A stretch of 64,000 bases of DNA from Streptomyces sulfonofaciens (GTDB lineage Bacteria; Actinomycetota; Actinomycetes; Streptomycetales; Streptomycetaceae). Below, piece by piece: positions 51,127-60,641 of the stretch (its first letter is position 1; each line of letters starts with the position of its first letter). The notes below the pieces were generated by a model. The model ran no database searches, was not told where the DNA came from, and saw only the letters and a list, made by a program, of their open reading frames with translations. The translations under genes and the position numbers were made by a program. The stretch lies in NCBI RefSeq assembly GCF_014656295.1, contig NZ_BNCD01000011.1, positions 124,001 to 188,000 of the forward strand, given 5' to 3'.

Positions 51127-52581
51127 GTGACGTCCCAGGGACCGCTTACCACGGAGGCCGGTGCGCCGGTCGCCGACAACCAGAACAGTGAGGCTGCGGG
51201 CGTCGGCGGTCCTGTTCTGATCCAGGACCAGGTGCTCCTGGAGAAGCTGGCGCACTTCAACCGCGAGCGGATCCCGGAGCGGATCGTGCACGCGCGCGGT
51301 GCCGGCGCCTACGGCACCTTCACGCTGACCAGGGACGTGTCCCAGTGGACCCGGGCCAAGTTCCTGTCCGAGGTCGGCAAGCAGACGGAGACGTTCCTGC
51401 GCTTCTCCACGGTGGCCGGCAACCTCGGTGCGCCCGACGCGGTGCGCGACCCGCGCGGCTTCGCCCTGAAGTTCTACACCGAGGAAGGCAACTACGACCT
51501 CGTCGGGAACAACACCCCGGTCTTCTTCATCAAGGACGCCATCAAGTTCCCCGACTTCATCCACACCCAGAAGCGCGACCCGTACACCGGCTCCCAGGAG
51601 GCGGACAACGTATGGGACTTCTGGGGGCTCAGCCCCGAGTCCACCCACCAGGTGACCTGGCTGTTCGGCGACCGCGGCATCCCCGCGTCCTACCGCCACA
51701 TGAACGGCTACGGCTCGCACACCTACCAGTGGAACAACGAGGCGGGCGAGGTCTTCTGGGTCAAGTACCACTTCAAGACCGACCAGGGCATCAAGACCCT
51801 CACCGCCCAGGAGGCCGAGGCCCTGGCGGGCAAGGACCCCGACTCGCACCAGCGGGACCTCCGCGAGGCCATCGAGCGCGGCGAGTACCCGAGCTGGACC
51901 GTGCAGATCCAGGTGATGCCGGCGAGCGAGGCGGCGACCTACCGCTTCAACCCCTTCGACCTCACCAAGGTCTGGCCGCACGAGGACTACCCGCCGATCG
52001 AGATCGGCAAGCTGGAGCTCAACCGCAACCCGGAGAACATCTTCGCCGAGGTCGAGCAGTCCATCTTCAGCCCCGCCCACTTCGTGCCCGGCATCGGTCC
52101 CTCCCCGGACAAGATGCTCCAGGGTCGGCTGTTCGCCTACGGCGACGCGCACCGCTACCGCGTCGGCATCAACGCCGACCACCTCCCGGTGAACCGTCCG
52201 CACGCCACCGAGGCCCGTACCAACAGCCGCGACGGCTTCCAGTACGACGGCCGGCACAAGGGCGCCAAGAACTACGAGCCCAACAGCTTCGGCGGCCCGT
52301 CCCAGACGGGCAGGCCGCTGTGGCAGCCGCTCCAGTTGTCCGGAGCCACCGGTGAGTACGCCGCGCCGAGCCACCCCGAGGACAACGACTTCGTCCAGGC
52401 GGGCAACCTCTACCGCCTGATGTCCGAGGACGAGAAGCAGCGCCTCGTCGAGAACCTGGCGGGGTCCATCTCGGGCGTCTCCCGTGACGACATCGCAGAG
52501 CGGGCCATCGCCAACTTCCGCCAGGCGGACGGCGACTTCGGCAAGCGACTGGAGGCCGCGGTCCAGGCCCTCCGCGGCTGA
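51127..52581 (+). CDS. katA: monofunctional heme catalase
   Basis: The 484-residue protein is a small-subunit heme catalase: [12 protein letters not shown] holds the distal His, [25 protein letters not shown] (split here as the clade signature) follows, and [12 protein letters not shown] carries the proximal heme Tyr. It dismutates hydrogen peroxide in the cytosol. The GTG start has AGGAGG 6 bases upstream. It is divergent from the catR-like gene and ends in a strong terminator. Confidence 0.95.
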   Translation: MTSQGPLTTEAGAPVADNQNSEAAGVGGPVLIQDQVLLEKLAHFNRERIPERIVHARGAGAYGTFTLTRDVSQWTRAKFLSEVGKQTETFLRFSTVAGNLGAPDAVRDPRGFALKFYTEEGNYDLVGNNTPVFFIKDAIKFPDFIHTQKRDPYTGSQEADNVWDFWGLSPESTHQVTWLFGDRGIPASYRHMNGYGSHTYQWNNEAGEVFWVKYHFKTDQGIKTLTAQEAEALAGKDPDSHQRDLREAIERGEYPSWTVQIQVMPASEAATYRFNPFDLTKVWPHEDYPPIEIGKLELNRNPENIFAEVEQSIFSPAHFVPGIGPSPDKMLQGRLFAYGDAHRYRVGINADHLPVNRPHATEARTNSRDGFQYDGRHKGAKNYEPNSFGGPSQTGRPLWQPLQLSGATGEYAAPSHPEDNDFVQAGNLYRLMSEDEKQRLVENLAGSISGVSRDDIAERAIANFRQADGDFGKRLEAAVQALRG

Positions 52582-52601
52582 CCGGCCGTTTGCCGAACCA
52601 C

Positions 52602-52639
52602 GAGGGCCGGATTCCCGTGCGCGCGGGAATCCGGCCCTC
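52602..52639 (+). terminator. terminator of katA
   Basis: Arms 52602-52617 and 52624-52639 pair over 16 bp without mismatch; loop of 6 bases. Confidence 0.85.
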
Positions 52640-52679
52640 TCCCGTGCGTCCGGGCGGGCGCGGGTGCCGCCCGGCCGGC

Positions 52680-53081
52680 TCAGCCCACTAGCGTCTGCTC
52701 GCCGCTGCGGCTCCGCGCCCAGCACCGGATGATGTCGCGGACCGAGACGACGCCCACGGGTTCGTGGGCGTCGAGCACGATCAGGTGGCGGAAGCCGCCG
52801 TGCGACATGGCCTGCGCCGCGTCGACCAGCGTCCAGCCCGGGGCGGCGAAGACGACGTCGGACGTGGTGTGCGTGCCCGCGGTCTCCTGGTCGGGATCCT
52901 CGCCCGCGCCGACCGAGTTGAGGATGTCGCGCTCGGTCAGGATGCCGAGTCCGTAGGTGTCGGGGTCGAGCACCACCGCCGCGCCGACCCGGCGCGCGGC
53001 CATCAGCCGGGCGGCCTGGCGCAGGGTGTGGTCGGGGCCGATGGTGAGGACGACGGTGGTCATGGCGTCACGGACGAGCAT
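52680..53081 (-). CDS. CBS-domain pair protein
   Basis: The 133-residue protein consists of two CBS motifs (DHTLRQAARLMAARRVGAAVV; GWTLVDAAQAMSHGGFRHLIV), which bind adenine nucleotides and sense energy state. No effector domain is attached. ATG 53081 is chosen because AGGAGG lies 11 bases upstream; an in-frame GTG at 53093 would overlap that SD. Confidence 0.85.
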   Translation of the reverse strand: MLVRDAMTTVVLTIGPDHTLRQAARLMAARRVGAAVVLDPDTYGLGILTERDILNSVGAGEDPDQETAGTHTTSDVVFAAPGWTLVDAAQAMSHGGFRHLIVLDAHEPVGVVSVRDIIRCWARSRSGEQTLVG

Positions 53082-53372
53082 GGTGGGAGCCACCTCCTGG
53101 AGAACCGCCCGAGAAGCGATTCACAAATTCACAAGTGGGGGGACTCTCAGGGTTGCACCAGCTCCGGTCCAGAACAAGGGGGCGTTCAGGGATCTTTCGG
53201 GACGCCATCGGCCTTCCCGGTGGGGCGGTGGCTGCGCGGCGGTGGTGGCGGCTGTGCGCGTTCGGGCGCACCGCCGGTCCCGCGCGTTCGGGCGGTCCCG
53301 GTGTGGCCGGCTCGGCCCGGACGGTCCTCGGCGCTGCCGGTGCGTCAGAAACCCCGAACCGGCTGAACGTCC
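53082..53372 (-). promoter_or_regulatory. 291-base gap with a tandem 8-base repeat upstream of the CBS gene
   Basis: ATTCACAA occurs twice back to back (53119-53134), unusually AT-rich here, 38-53 bases before the CBS start; on the minus strand it reads TTGTGAATTTGTGAAT, a possible activator site or -35/-10 region. The remainder (53150-53372) shows nothing gene-like. Confidence 0.4.
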
Positions 53373-54173
53373 TCAGTACCGCTGGTTCAGGTAGCCGAGC
53401 AGCTCGTCGTGGAGCAGGCCGTTGGAGGCGGCCGCGTTGCCGCTGTGCGGGCCCGGCCTGCCGTCCAGACCGGTGAAGTGGCCGCCGGCCTCCGTGACGA
53501 TGATCGCCGTCGCGGCCATGTCCCACAGGGACAGCTCGGGCTCCGCGCACATGTCGACGGACCCCTCGGCCACCATCATGTACGGCCAGAAGTCGCCGTA
53601 GCCGCGGGTCCGCCACACCGCGCGGGTGAGGTCGAGGAAGCCGTCGAGCCTGCCCTGCTCCTCCCAGCCCGTCAGGCTGGAGTAGGCGAAGGAGGCGTCG
53701 GCCAGCTCCGCGACGCCCGAGACCCGCAGCCGGGTCGCGGACGACAGGCTGCGGCCGGTGTACGCGCCGTGCCCCTGGGCGGCCCACCAGCGGCGGCCGA
53801 GCGCCGGGGCCGACACCACGCCGACCCGTGGCTGGAAGCCGCCCTCGCCGGCCTCCATCAGGCAGATCAGGGTCGCCCAGACCGGCACGCCCCGTACGTA
53901 GTTCTTGGTGCCGTCGATCGGATCGACCACCCAGCGGCGCGGACCCGTGCCCTCGATGCCGTACTCCTCGCCGAGGATGGCGTCCCTCGGCCGCGCCCGC
54001 TTCAGATGGCCCCGGATCAGCTCCTCGGCGGCCTTGTCGGCATCGCTCACCGGGGTCATGTCCGGCTTGGTCTCCACCTTGAGGTTGAGGGCCTTGAACC
54101 GGTCCATGGTCACCGCGTCCGCCGCGTCCGCGAGAACGTGGCCGAGGCGCAGATCATCGTGATAGTCGGGCAT
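53373..54173 (-). CDS. hisN: HisN: histidinol-phosphatase (inositol monophosphatase family)
   Basis: The 266-residue protein has the IMPase metal-binding motifs GEEYG, WVVDPIDGTKNYVRG and LSLWDMAATAIIVTEAGG. In Actinobacteria this clade removes phosphate from L-histidinol phosphate in histidine synthesis. The ATG at 54173 has TACTGT 6 bases upstream (54185-54180, minus strand) and no SD, so it is likely leaderless. It is divergent from the TetR gene. Confidence 0.88.
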   Translation of the reverse strand: MPDYHDDLRLGHVLADAADAVTMDRFKALNLKVETKPDMTPVSDADKAAEELIRGHLKRARPRDAILGEEYGIEGTGPRRWVVDPIDGTKNYVRGVPVWATLICLMEAGEGGFQPRVGVVSAPALGRRWWAAQGHGAYTGRSLSSATRLRVSGVAELADASFAYSSLTGWEEQGRLDGFLDLTRAVWRTRGYGDFWPYMMVAEGSVDMCAEPELSLWDMAATAIIVTEAGGHFTGLDGRPGPHSGNAAASNGLLHDELLGYLNQRY

Positions 54174-54329
54174 GACCGAACAGTATCGATCTCCCTCGTG
54201 CGGGGGCCACCACGGGCGCCGCCGGCAGGGGGCGCCGCGGCCCCTTGACAGTGGCACGAGAGGCGTCAACTCTGACCTGGAGCCCGCTTGAACCGGTGGG
54301 CCCGTCCGCCCTCGGCCGGGGAGGCGATG

Positions 54330-54947
54330 ATGCCTGCAGCGCGGGAGTCCCTGCTGGACGCGGCCCGCACAGCGCTCACCCGAAAGCCGTGGTCCAGAGT
54401 CCGGATGGTCGACGTGGCGGTCGAGGCGGGTGTCTCCCGGCAGACCCTCTACAACGAGTTCGGCAGCAAGGAGGGGCTCGCCCGCGCGCTGGTGCGCCGG
54501 GAGACCGACGCCTATCTGGCCGGAGTGGACCGTGCCCTCGCGGGCCCCAGGGACCCGCGGGAGCGGCTGGTCGCGGTCGCCGAGTGGACGGTCGCCTCGG
54601 CCGGCTCCAACGCCCTGGTACGGGCTCTCCTGACCGGCCTGTGGAGCCGCAGGCTGCCCGCCCCGACGCTGTCCGCCGTGCCGTCCACCTCCGTGGTGCC
54701 CGCGCAGCGACGTGCGGACGGGCCGCTGCCCGCCCCGGCCGAGCTCTTCGTGCTGGTGCGCGACCGGGTGGTGAGCGCGCTGTGCGGGCCGGGCACCGGC
54801 AGGTCGGAGTCGGCGGAGCAGGCCAGGCTCTGCGAGCTCACGCTCCGTCTCGCACTGTCCTGCCTGCTGGTGCCGCCCGGCAGCGACGGTGCCGGCCACC
54901 TCATACGGGCCGCGCTGCCCCGCCTGGCCCGGCAGGGCGCCATCTGA
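54330..54947 (+). CDS. TetR-family transcriptional regulator
   Basis: The 205-residue protein starts with a TetR helix-turn-helix (MVDVAVEAGVSRQTLYNEFG) and has a variable ligand-binding domain (about residues 60-200). The target is unknown; hisN is the divergent neighbour and the SMR exporter (55148) is nearby on the opposite strand, so either could be regulated. ATG 54330 is preferred because GGGGAGG (54318-54324) is 5 bases upstream, while ATG 54327 is only 2 bases away. Confidence 0.85.
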   Translation: MPAARESLLDAARTALTRKPWSRVRMVDVAVEAGVSRQTLYNEFGSKEGLARALVRRETDAYLAGVDRALAGPRDPRERLVAVAEWTVASAGSNALVRALLTGLWSRRLPAPTLSAVPSTSVVPAQRRADGPLPAPAELFVLVRDRVVSALCGPGTGRSESAEQARLCELTLRLALSCLLVPPGSDGAGHLIRAALPRLARQGAI

Positions 54948-55147
54948 CGGTGCGCGCCGGCTCGGAGTGATACGACTGCGCGCGCGTCGCCCGCCTCCCC
55001 CGCCGGTCGCCCGCGACTCCGCTCCGGTCTCCCGCGCCCCAGGCCGCCGCCCGCGCCGCGAGCCGCGCCCCGTCCGGCGCCCGGTGCCTCGTGTGCCCGT
55101 GTCGAGCCGGATCCCGCCCGGCGACGGTGACCGCGCCCGGCCGCGGG

Positions 55148-55471
55148 TCAGCGCGTGGAGCCCGAGAGCTGGAGCCCGATCACGCCCACGATCACCAGGC
55201 TGATCGAGATGATCTTGAGGACGGAGACCAGGTCGCCGAGGAAGATCATGCCGTAGATCGCGGTGCCCGCGGCGCCGATGCCCGTCCACACCGCGTACGC
55301 GGGTCCGACGTCCAGGCGGCGGAGCGAGAGCGTGAGGAGGCCGAAGCTGCCCAGGGCGAAGGCGCAGAAGGCGACAGTGGGCCACAGCCGGGTGAAGCCG
55401 TGCGACAGCTTCAGGCCGACCGCGAAGCCCGTCTCCAGCAGCCCGGCCACAATGACCAGCAGCCACGCCAT
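55148..55471 (-). CDS. SMR-family (EmrE/QacE/Sug-type) transporter
   Basis: The 107-residue protein has four membrane segments and the essential Glu13 in helix 1 (VIVAGLLETGFAVGLK), then GPAYAVWTGIGAAGTA in helix 3. It exchanges protons for cationic drugs or guanidinium. The substrate class cannot be read from sequence. ATG 55471 follows GGGAGG. No partner SMR gene is adjacent, so it probably forms a homodimer. Confidence 0.9.
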   Translation of the reverse strand: MAWLLVIVAGLLETGFAVGLKLSHGFTRLWPTVAFCAFALGSFGLLTLSLRRLDVGPAYAVWTGIGAAGTAIYGMIFLGDLVSVLKIISISLVIVGVIGLQLSGSTR

Positions 55472-55753
55472 GTCCGTGCCTCCCGACTCTCCGCCTACCG
55501 TAGCCGTCCGGCCCGCGCCGCCGCCGTGCCGACTCGCGCGGGGCCTGCCCGCCCGGAACGCCCGTCGGGGACGCTCCCACCAGCTCGATCGCGCGTTCCC
55601 GCTCGGTGCGATTATGCCCTTACCTTCGCGGTGCCGGCGCAAACCTCGGACGGACGTGCCGCGGCCCGGCCGCCGGGTCCCGCCGCGCGCCCTGAGGCGG
55701 GGTCCCGCCGCCGACCGGCCGCGGCCCGCGCGGCCGCGCGGGCCGCGGGACCG
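55472..55753. other. 282-base gap between the SMR gene and rsgA, nothing recognised
   Basis: The interval is GC-rich with short CGGGCC-type iterations and no convincing ORF or promoter; it carries the 3' end of the rsgA transcript and the SMR SD. Confidence 0.4.
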
Positions 55754-56782
55754 TCAGTCGTCCTCGTGCCGCTCGCGGGTGGCGAGCAGCCGGCGCAGCG
55801 AGTAGAGCCGCGCGGGGTCGGCGTGGCCCTCGGCCACCCAGGCGTCCAGGGCGCAGTCCGGCTCGTCGTGGCTGCAGGCGCGCGGGCAGTCCGCCGTGCC
55901 GGGCTCCAGGTCGGGGAAGGCGTGGATGACCCGGGAGGGGTCGACGTGGGCGAGTCCGAAGGACCGCACGCCCGGCGTGTCGACCACCCAGCCGTGCCGT
56001 CCCGTGTCGTCGCCGGGGCCTGTCAGGGGCAGGGCGAGCGCCGATGTGGTGGTGTGCCTGCCGCGCCCGGTGACGGCGTTGACGTGGCCGGTGGTGCGCC
56101 GCCGGTCCTTGGGCACGAGGGAGTTGACGAGGGTGGTCTTTCCGACGCCGGAGTGCCCGACGAACGCGGTGACCTGGCCGTCGAGCAGTGCGTGCACCCG
56201 TTCGGCGGCGTCGCCCCTCTCCAGCTCCTCGCGGGAGGTGACGACGTAGGGCACGCCGAGCGGTGCGTAGGTCTCCAGCAGCTTCTCGGGCCCGGCGAGG
56301 TCGGACTTGGTGAGCACCAGCAGCGGGTCGAGCCCGCCGTCGTAGGCAGCGACCAGGCACCGGTCGATCAACCGCGGCCGCGGCTCGGGGTCCGCGAGCG
56401 CGGTGACGATGGCGAGCTGGTCGGCGTTGGCGACCACGACCCGCTCGTAGGGATCGTCGTCGTCGGCGGTGCGGCGCAGCACCGAGGTGCGCTCGGCGAT
56501 CCGCACGATGCGAGCCAGGGTGTCCCTGGCACCGGACAGGTCACCGACGAGGGCGACCCGGTCGCCCACCACGGCGGCCTTGCGGCCCAGCTCCCTGGCC
56601 TTCATCGCGACCACGACCCGGTCCTCGACCAGGCAGGTCAGCCGGCCCCGGTCGACGGTGAGCACCATGCCCTCCGCGGCGTCCTCGTGCTTGGGCCTGA
56701 TGCTGGTGCGCGGGCGGGTGCCCCCGCGCTGGGGGCGGACCCTGACGTCGTCCTCATCGGTGTGCTTGCCGTAGCGGCGCAT
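55754..56782 (-). CDS. rsgA: RsgA: ribosome small-subunit-dependent GTPase
   Basis: The 342-residue protein is a circularly permuted GTPase: the G4 motif TKSD (residues 158-161) precedes the P-loop GHSGVGKTTL (209-218) and DTPGVRSFG. An OB fold lies before (residues 38-100) and a zinc knuckle after (CPRACSHDEPDC). RsgA checks the 30S decoding site late in assembly. It starts 16 bases after aroA on the same strand, so the genes form an operon. The basic N-terminus is typical of actinobacterial RsgA. Confidence 0.94.
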   Translation of the reverse strand: MRRYGKHTDEDDVRVRPQRGGTRPRTSIRPKHEDAAEGMVLTVDRGRLTCLVEDRVVVAMKARELGRKAAVVGDRVALVGDLSGARDTLARIVRIAERTSVLRRTADDDDPYERVVVANADQLAIVTALADPEPRPRLIDRCLVAAYDGGLDPLLVLTKSDLAGPEKLLETYAPLGVPYVVTSREELERGDAAERVHALLDGQVTAFVGHSGVGKTTLVNSLVPKDRRRTTGHVNAVTGRGRHTTTSALALPLTGPGDDTGRHGWVVDTPGVRSFGLAHVDPSRVIHAFPDLEPGTADCPRACSHDEPDCALDAWVAEGHADPARLYSLRRLLATRERHEDD

Positions 56783-56798
56783 GATCGGAATCCGCCCG

Positions 56799-58175
56799 TC
56801 ACATCCCGAGCATCCCGGTCCACAGGTCGGGGAAGTCGGGCAGGGTCTTCGCGGTCGTCGACACGTTCTCGATCCTCACGTCCGCCACGGCGAGGCCGAG
56901 CACCGCGGCGGCGGTGGCCATGCGGTGGTCGTCGTAGGTGTGGAAGGTGCCGCCGTGCAGGGGCCGGGGGCGGATGTGCAGGCCGTCGGCGGTCTCGGTG
57001 ACGTCGCCGCCCAGCTCGTTGATCTCCTTCGTCAGGGCCGCGAGCCGGTCGGTCTCGTGCAGCCGCAGGTGCGCCACGCCGCGCAGGGTGGAGGGGGAGT
57101 CGGCCAGGGCGGCGACCGCGGCGATACCGGGGGTCAGCTCGCCCACCTCGCCCAGGTCGACGTCGATGCCGTGGATGCGGCCGCTGCCGCTGAACACCAG
57201 TCCCTGGTCGGTGAGTTCGCAGGAGCCGCCCATCTCGGTGAAGATCTCGCGCAGCCGGTCACCGGGCTGGGTGGTGTGCGACGGCCAGTCCGGGATCACC
57301 ATCCGGCCGCCGGTGACCAGCGCGGCGGCCAGGAACGGCTGGGCGTTGGACAGGTCGGGCTCGATGGTCAGGTCGGTGCCGAGCAGCGCACCGGGCGTCA
57401 CCCGCCAGACGTTCGGTTCGCCGCCCGACTCCGGGGTGTCCACCTGGGCGCCCGCGCGGCGCAGCATGTCGACGGTCATACGGATGTGCGGCATCGAGGG
57501 CAGCGACGGCCCGATGTGCCGCACCCGGACGCCGTGGTTGAACCGCGGCGCGGAGAGCAGCAGCGCCGAGACGAACTGCGAGGACGCCGAGGCGTCGATC
57601 TCGACCGGGCCGCCCACCAGGGCACCGCTGCCGTGCACGGTCAGCGGCAGCGCACTGCGGCCGTCGTCGTCGATCCTGGCGCCCAGCGTCCGCAGCGCCC
57701 CGATCACGGCGCCCAGCGGACGCTCGTACGAGCGCGGGTCGCCGTCGAACCGCACGGGTCCGTCGACGAGGGCGGCGACCGGCGGGAGGAAGCGCATCAC
57801 CGTGCCCGCGTTGCCGACGTCCACCGTGGCCGGACCGTGCAGGCCGGACGGGATGACGCGCCAGGCCTCACCGGACTCCTCCGGCGGCACCGGGCCGCCG
57901 GAGCGGGGCGACAGCGAGGAGAGCGAGGACATCATCGACGCCGACGACACCGTCTCCTCGATGCCGACGCCCATCGCGCGCAGCGCGGAGGCCATGAGGA
58001 GGGTGTCGCGGGAGCGCAGCGGGCGGCGCAGCCAGCCCGGCTCCGCGGCGAGTGCGGCCAGCACCAGGGCGCGGTTCGTGACCGACTTGGATCCTGGCAC
58101 GTGGACCGTCGCGTCGACGGCTCCGCTCGCGTGCGGGGCGGGCCAGAGAACGGTAGGCGCTGGGGTGGCGGTCAT
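56799..58175 (-). CDS. aroA: AroA: 5-enolpyruvylshikimate-3-phosphate synthase
   Basis: The 458-residue protein has the EPSP synthase signatures [33 protein letters not shown] and the later [12 protein letters not shown] with [15 protein letters not shown]. It makes the precursor of chorismate. The insertion between residues 85 and 105 ([20 protein letters not shown]) is a longer Ser/Pro loop than in enterobacterial enzymes. ATG 58175 is preferred over GTG 58184 because TAAAGT lies 7 bases upstream and no SD is present. Confidence 0.95.
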   Translation of the reverse strand: MTATPAPTVLWPAPHASGAVDATVHVPGSKSVTNRALVLAALAAEPGWLRRPLRSRDTLLMASALRAMGVGIEETVSSASMMSSLSSLSPRSGGPVPPEESGEAWRVIPSGLHGPATVDVGNAGTVMRFLPPVAALVDGPVRFDGDPRSYERPLGAVIGALRTLGARIDDDGRSALPLTVHGSGALVGGPVEIDASASSQFVSALLLSAPRFNHGVRVRHIGPSLPSMPHIRMTVDMLRRAGAQVDTPESGGEPNVWRVTPGALLGTDLTIEPDLSNAQPFLAAALVTGGRMVIPDWPSHTTQPGDRLREIFTEMGGSCELTDQGLVFSGSGRIHGIDVDLGEVGELTPGIAAVAALADSPSTLRGVAHLRLHETDRLAALTKEINELGGDVTETADGLHIRPRPLHGGTFHTYDDHRMATAAAVLGLAVADVRIENVSTTAKTLPDFPDLWTGMLGM

Positions 58176-58428
58176 GGCTCTCACTTTAGTGGTTGCGGCG
58201 GATCATCAATCCTGACCAAATATGGCGAAATGTGGGTGAAACCCAGGACTGATAAGGGCGTCACCCGGCCAAACTGCGGCACGGTGGTCCTCACCCGGAG
58301 TCGTGCGGGGCACCGGAGTACCGGCCGACGGCCGTCCGGACGGCGTGCGCCCGGCAGGCGGAGACCCCGGGGCGGTTCGGAACCCGGGCCCCTGGGCGGG
58401 CGTAGCCCCGAGGAGGGCATGGCCCACG

Positions 58429-58464
58429 GGTAGGGCATGCCTTCCGGGGAGAGCATGCCCTACC
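58429..58464. terminator. terminator hairpin downstream of the SRAP gene
   Basis: GGTAGGGCATGC (58429-58440) pairs perfectly with 58453-58464 around a 12-base loop. Confidence 0.65.
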
Positions 58465-58497
58465 TTCCGCCGGAGGACGCCACAGGCGCACGGTCGA

Positions 58498-58640
58498 CGA
58501 GCCGGCCGGCTCGCCCGGGACCCGGAACCCGGGAACCAGTCGGCGAGCCGGCCGGCTCGCCCGGGAACCCGGGAACCCGGGAACCAAAGGACGCGGGAGC
58601 CCGGGAGCCGGGGCCCCGGGGACCCGGGAGCCCACGGAGT
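58498..58640. repeat. CCCGGGAA tandem repeats and a duplicated 23-base palindromic unit
   Basis: The unit beginning CGAGCCGGCCGGCTCG occurs at 58498-58520 and 58544-58566, each copy holding a self-complementary 16-mer core. It is followed by CCCGGGAA/CCCGGGAGC units. Arms from different copies can cross-pair, giving large cruciform potential. Confidence 0.65.
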
Positions 58641-58661
58641 GGCGCGGCAGCGCCGACGCGC

Positions 58662-59477
58662 TCAGAAGAGGGTGCCCTCCTCCGGCGCCGGAAGCTCCTT
58701 GAGGAGTTCGGGACCGTTGTTGCGTACGTTGCTGACCGCCGTGCTCACCGGATAGGCCCGCATCAGGCCCGTGGGCGGCGGCTCCAGCAGCGGACGCAGT
58801 TCCTCGGCGTTCGTGCGGGACGGGTCGAGCCAGGCGTCCCAGCGGTCGGGAGTGAGCATCAGCGGCATCCGCGGGTGGATGTCCGCCAGTGCCCGCGGGC
58901 CCTCCTCGGGAGCGGTGCCGAGGGGTGCGGTCTCGGCCTCCGTGGTGATCACCGAGCAGGTCACCCACCACGCGGCGGGGTGCTCGTCGGGCAGCGTGCG
59001 GTCCCGCCAGAACTCGTACAGGCCCGCCATCGCGAAGACCGAGCCGTCGGCGGGCGTCACGAAGTACGGCTGCTTGCGCGGGCGCTTCCGCTTCCCCTCC
59101 ACCTCCAGGTCGCGCTCGGCACTGCCCGTGACCCACTCGAAGTAACCGTCCGCGGGCAGGATGCAGCGCCGGGAGGCGAAGGCGCGGCGGTACGACGGCT
59201 TCTCGTGCACCGTCTCGGCCCTGGCGTTGATCATCCGGGCGCCGCCCTCCGGGGTCTTCGACCACGACGGCACCAGCCCCCACCTGAGCCGGCGGAGCTG
59301 GCGAACCGGACGCGGGTCGCCGGCGTCCTTCAGAGGGCGGTCGAGTACGGCGTGCACCTCCTTGGTGGGGGCCACGTTCCAGTCCGGTGCGAGGGTCTCC
59401 TCCGGGTCCCACTTCTCGATCTCGAAGACTCCTGCGAGATCCTCTGGGCTACGACTCGCTGCATACCGTCCGCACAT
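58662..59477 (-). CDS. SRAP (YedK/HMCES) DNA-protein crosslink repair peptidase
   Basis: The 271-residue protein starts Met-Cys-Gly-Arg-Tyr, with the catalytic Cys2 exposed after Met removal, and has NVAPT, MINARAET, PADGYFEW and HPRMPLML, the conserved SRAP set. It traps abasic sites in single-stranded DNA as a thiazolidine crosslink, shielding them. The start is fixed by Cys2: any longer N-terminus would abolish activity. CAGGGT 7 bases upstream and no clear SD suggest a leaderless mRNA. Confidence 0.93.
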   Translation of the reverse strand: MCGRYAASRSPEDLAGVFEIEKWDPEETLAPDWNVAPTKEVHAVLDRPLKDAGDPRPVRQLRRLRWGLVPSWSKTPEGGARMINARAETVHEKPSYRRAFASRRCILPADGYFEWVTGSAERDLEVEGKRKRPRKQPYFVTPADGSVFAMAGLYEFWRDRTLPDEHPAAWWVTCSVITTEAETAPLGTAPEEGPRALADIHPRMPLMLTPDRWDAWLDPSRTNAEELRPLLEPPPTGLMRAYPVSTAVSNVRNNGPELLKELPAPEEGTLF

Positions 59478-59569
59478 GACCGCCACCCTGCCACGACCCC
59501 CGCCCGGGCCACGGCCCCGCACCGCCCCGTTCCGACCGCCGCACCGCCGTTCCGATGAGGAGCCCCACC

Positions 59570-60373
59570 ATGATCAGCCAGGCCAGCCCCGCCGCCCCGG
59601 GCGGCAGCCCCTCCTGGGCGGCCACGGCGAGCGACTCCGCCGCCTCCCTCTGGGGACGCGTCTTCGGGTCCCAGCCGCACCCCGACACCTGGGTGGTGCT
59701 GGCCACCGGGGTGCTCGCGCTGGCGGTGGTCGTCCCGCACAGGCCCTGGCGGCTGGCCCGCAACACCATCACCATCGCGCACGAGGGCGGCCACGGCCTG
59801 GTCGCCCTGCTGACCGGCCGCCGCCTGGAGGGGATACGGCTGCACTCGGACACCTCGGGACTCACGGTCAGCCGGGGCAGGCCGTCCGGGCCCGGCATGA
59901 TCCTCACCGCCGCCGCCGGCTACACCGCCCCTCCGCTGCTCGGCCTCGGCGGCGCCGCGCTGCTCGCCGCCCAGCACATCACCGCGTTCCTCTGGCTGGC
60001 GACCGCGTTGCTCATCGCCATGCTGGTCATGATCCGCAACGCCTACGGAGTGCTCACCGTGGTGGTCACGGGCGGCGGCTTCCTGCTGGTGTCCTGGCTG
60101 GCCGGTCCCCAGGTGCAGGCGGCGTTCGCCTACGCGGTGGTGTGGTTCCTGCTGCTCGGCGGGGTGCGCCCGGCCTTCGAGCTCCAGGCCAAGCGGCGGC
60201 GGTCGCGGCGCGCCCTGCCCCGCGGGGGCGGGCGCGGGACGACGGCCGGTGACTCCGACGCGGACCAGTTGTCCCGTCTGACGAACGTCCCGGCGGCCCT
60301 GTGGCTGTTCCTCTTCCACGCGGTCTCGGTGTGCTCGCTCCTGGGCGGCGGGAGCTGGCTGCTCGGACTCTGA
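59570..60373 (+). CDS. M50-like membrane zinc metalloprotease
   Basis: The 267-residue protein has about five or six membrane segments and the zinc motif HEGGHGLVALLTG in the first membrane half, as in site-2-type peptidases of the M50B group. A PDZ domain is absent. It may cleave a membrane regulator or be a non-proteolytic relative; a clear second zinc ligand motif was not found. ATG 59570 has GAGGAG 8 bases upstream (59556-59561). Confidence 0.78.
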   Translation: MISQASPAAPGGSPSWAATASDSAASLWGRVFGSQPHPDTWVVLATGVLALAVVVPHRPWRLARNTITIAHEGGHGLVALLTGRRLEGIRLHSDTSGLTVSRGRPSGPGMILTAAAGYTAPPLLGLGGAALLAAQHITAFLWLATALLIAMLVMIRNAYGVLTVVVTGGGFLLVSWLAGPQVQAAFAYAVVWFLLLGGVRPAFELQAKRRRSRRALPRGGGRGTTAGDSDADQLSRLTNVPAALWLFLFHAVSVCSLLGGGSWLLGL

Positions 60374-60404
60374 GGCCCGTCGGGCGGTGCCCCCTGGGCG
60401 CCCG

Positions 60405-60525
60405 CGGAGGCGCTGCGGGTCGGCGGTGCGGTGCGGTCCTTGTGATGCGGTGCGATGGTGCGGTGCGGTGCGGTGGTGCGTGCGGTGCGTTGTGGTGCGG
60501 CGAGGTGCGGTCAGGCGCGGCGGCC
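60405..60525 (+). repeat. TGCGG/TGCGGTGG tandem repeats
   Basis: The interval between the M50 and hydrolase genes has a dense run of GGTGCGGTGCGGTGCGG-like words with strong G/C strand asymmetry. It may form G-quadruplex or slipped structures. No gene is seen here. Confidence 0.6.
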
Positions 60526-60641
60526 CGCCGGGTCCACCGGGGCCCGGCGGTCCAGGTGAAGGCCCCTGGCCCGCCAGACCCCGCCCGGCTCGCCGGGCCC
60601 TCCCGGGCGCGTCCGGGGCGGTGGCACGGCAGGATGAGGGC

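Larger units (their letters stand above)
58176..58661. other. 486-base gap with palindromic repeats between aroA and the SRAP gene
   Basis: No ORF here is convincing. The first 40 bases hold the aroA promoter (TAAAGT, 58188-58183 on the minus strand). The rest contains the 12-bp hairpin at 58429-58464 and GC-rich repeats at 58498-58640, described separately. Confidence 0.55.

Noticed and set aside
53082-53093. GTG 53093 as the CBS protein start
   Set aside because: It overlaps the AGGAGG that serves ATG 53081.
58290-59412. Overlapping frames on both strands around the SRAP gene
   Set aside because: They pass through repeats and have atypical composition; the SRAP frame with Cys2 is decisive.
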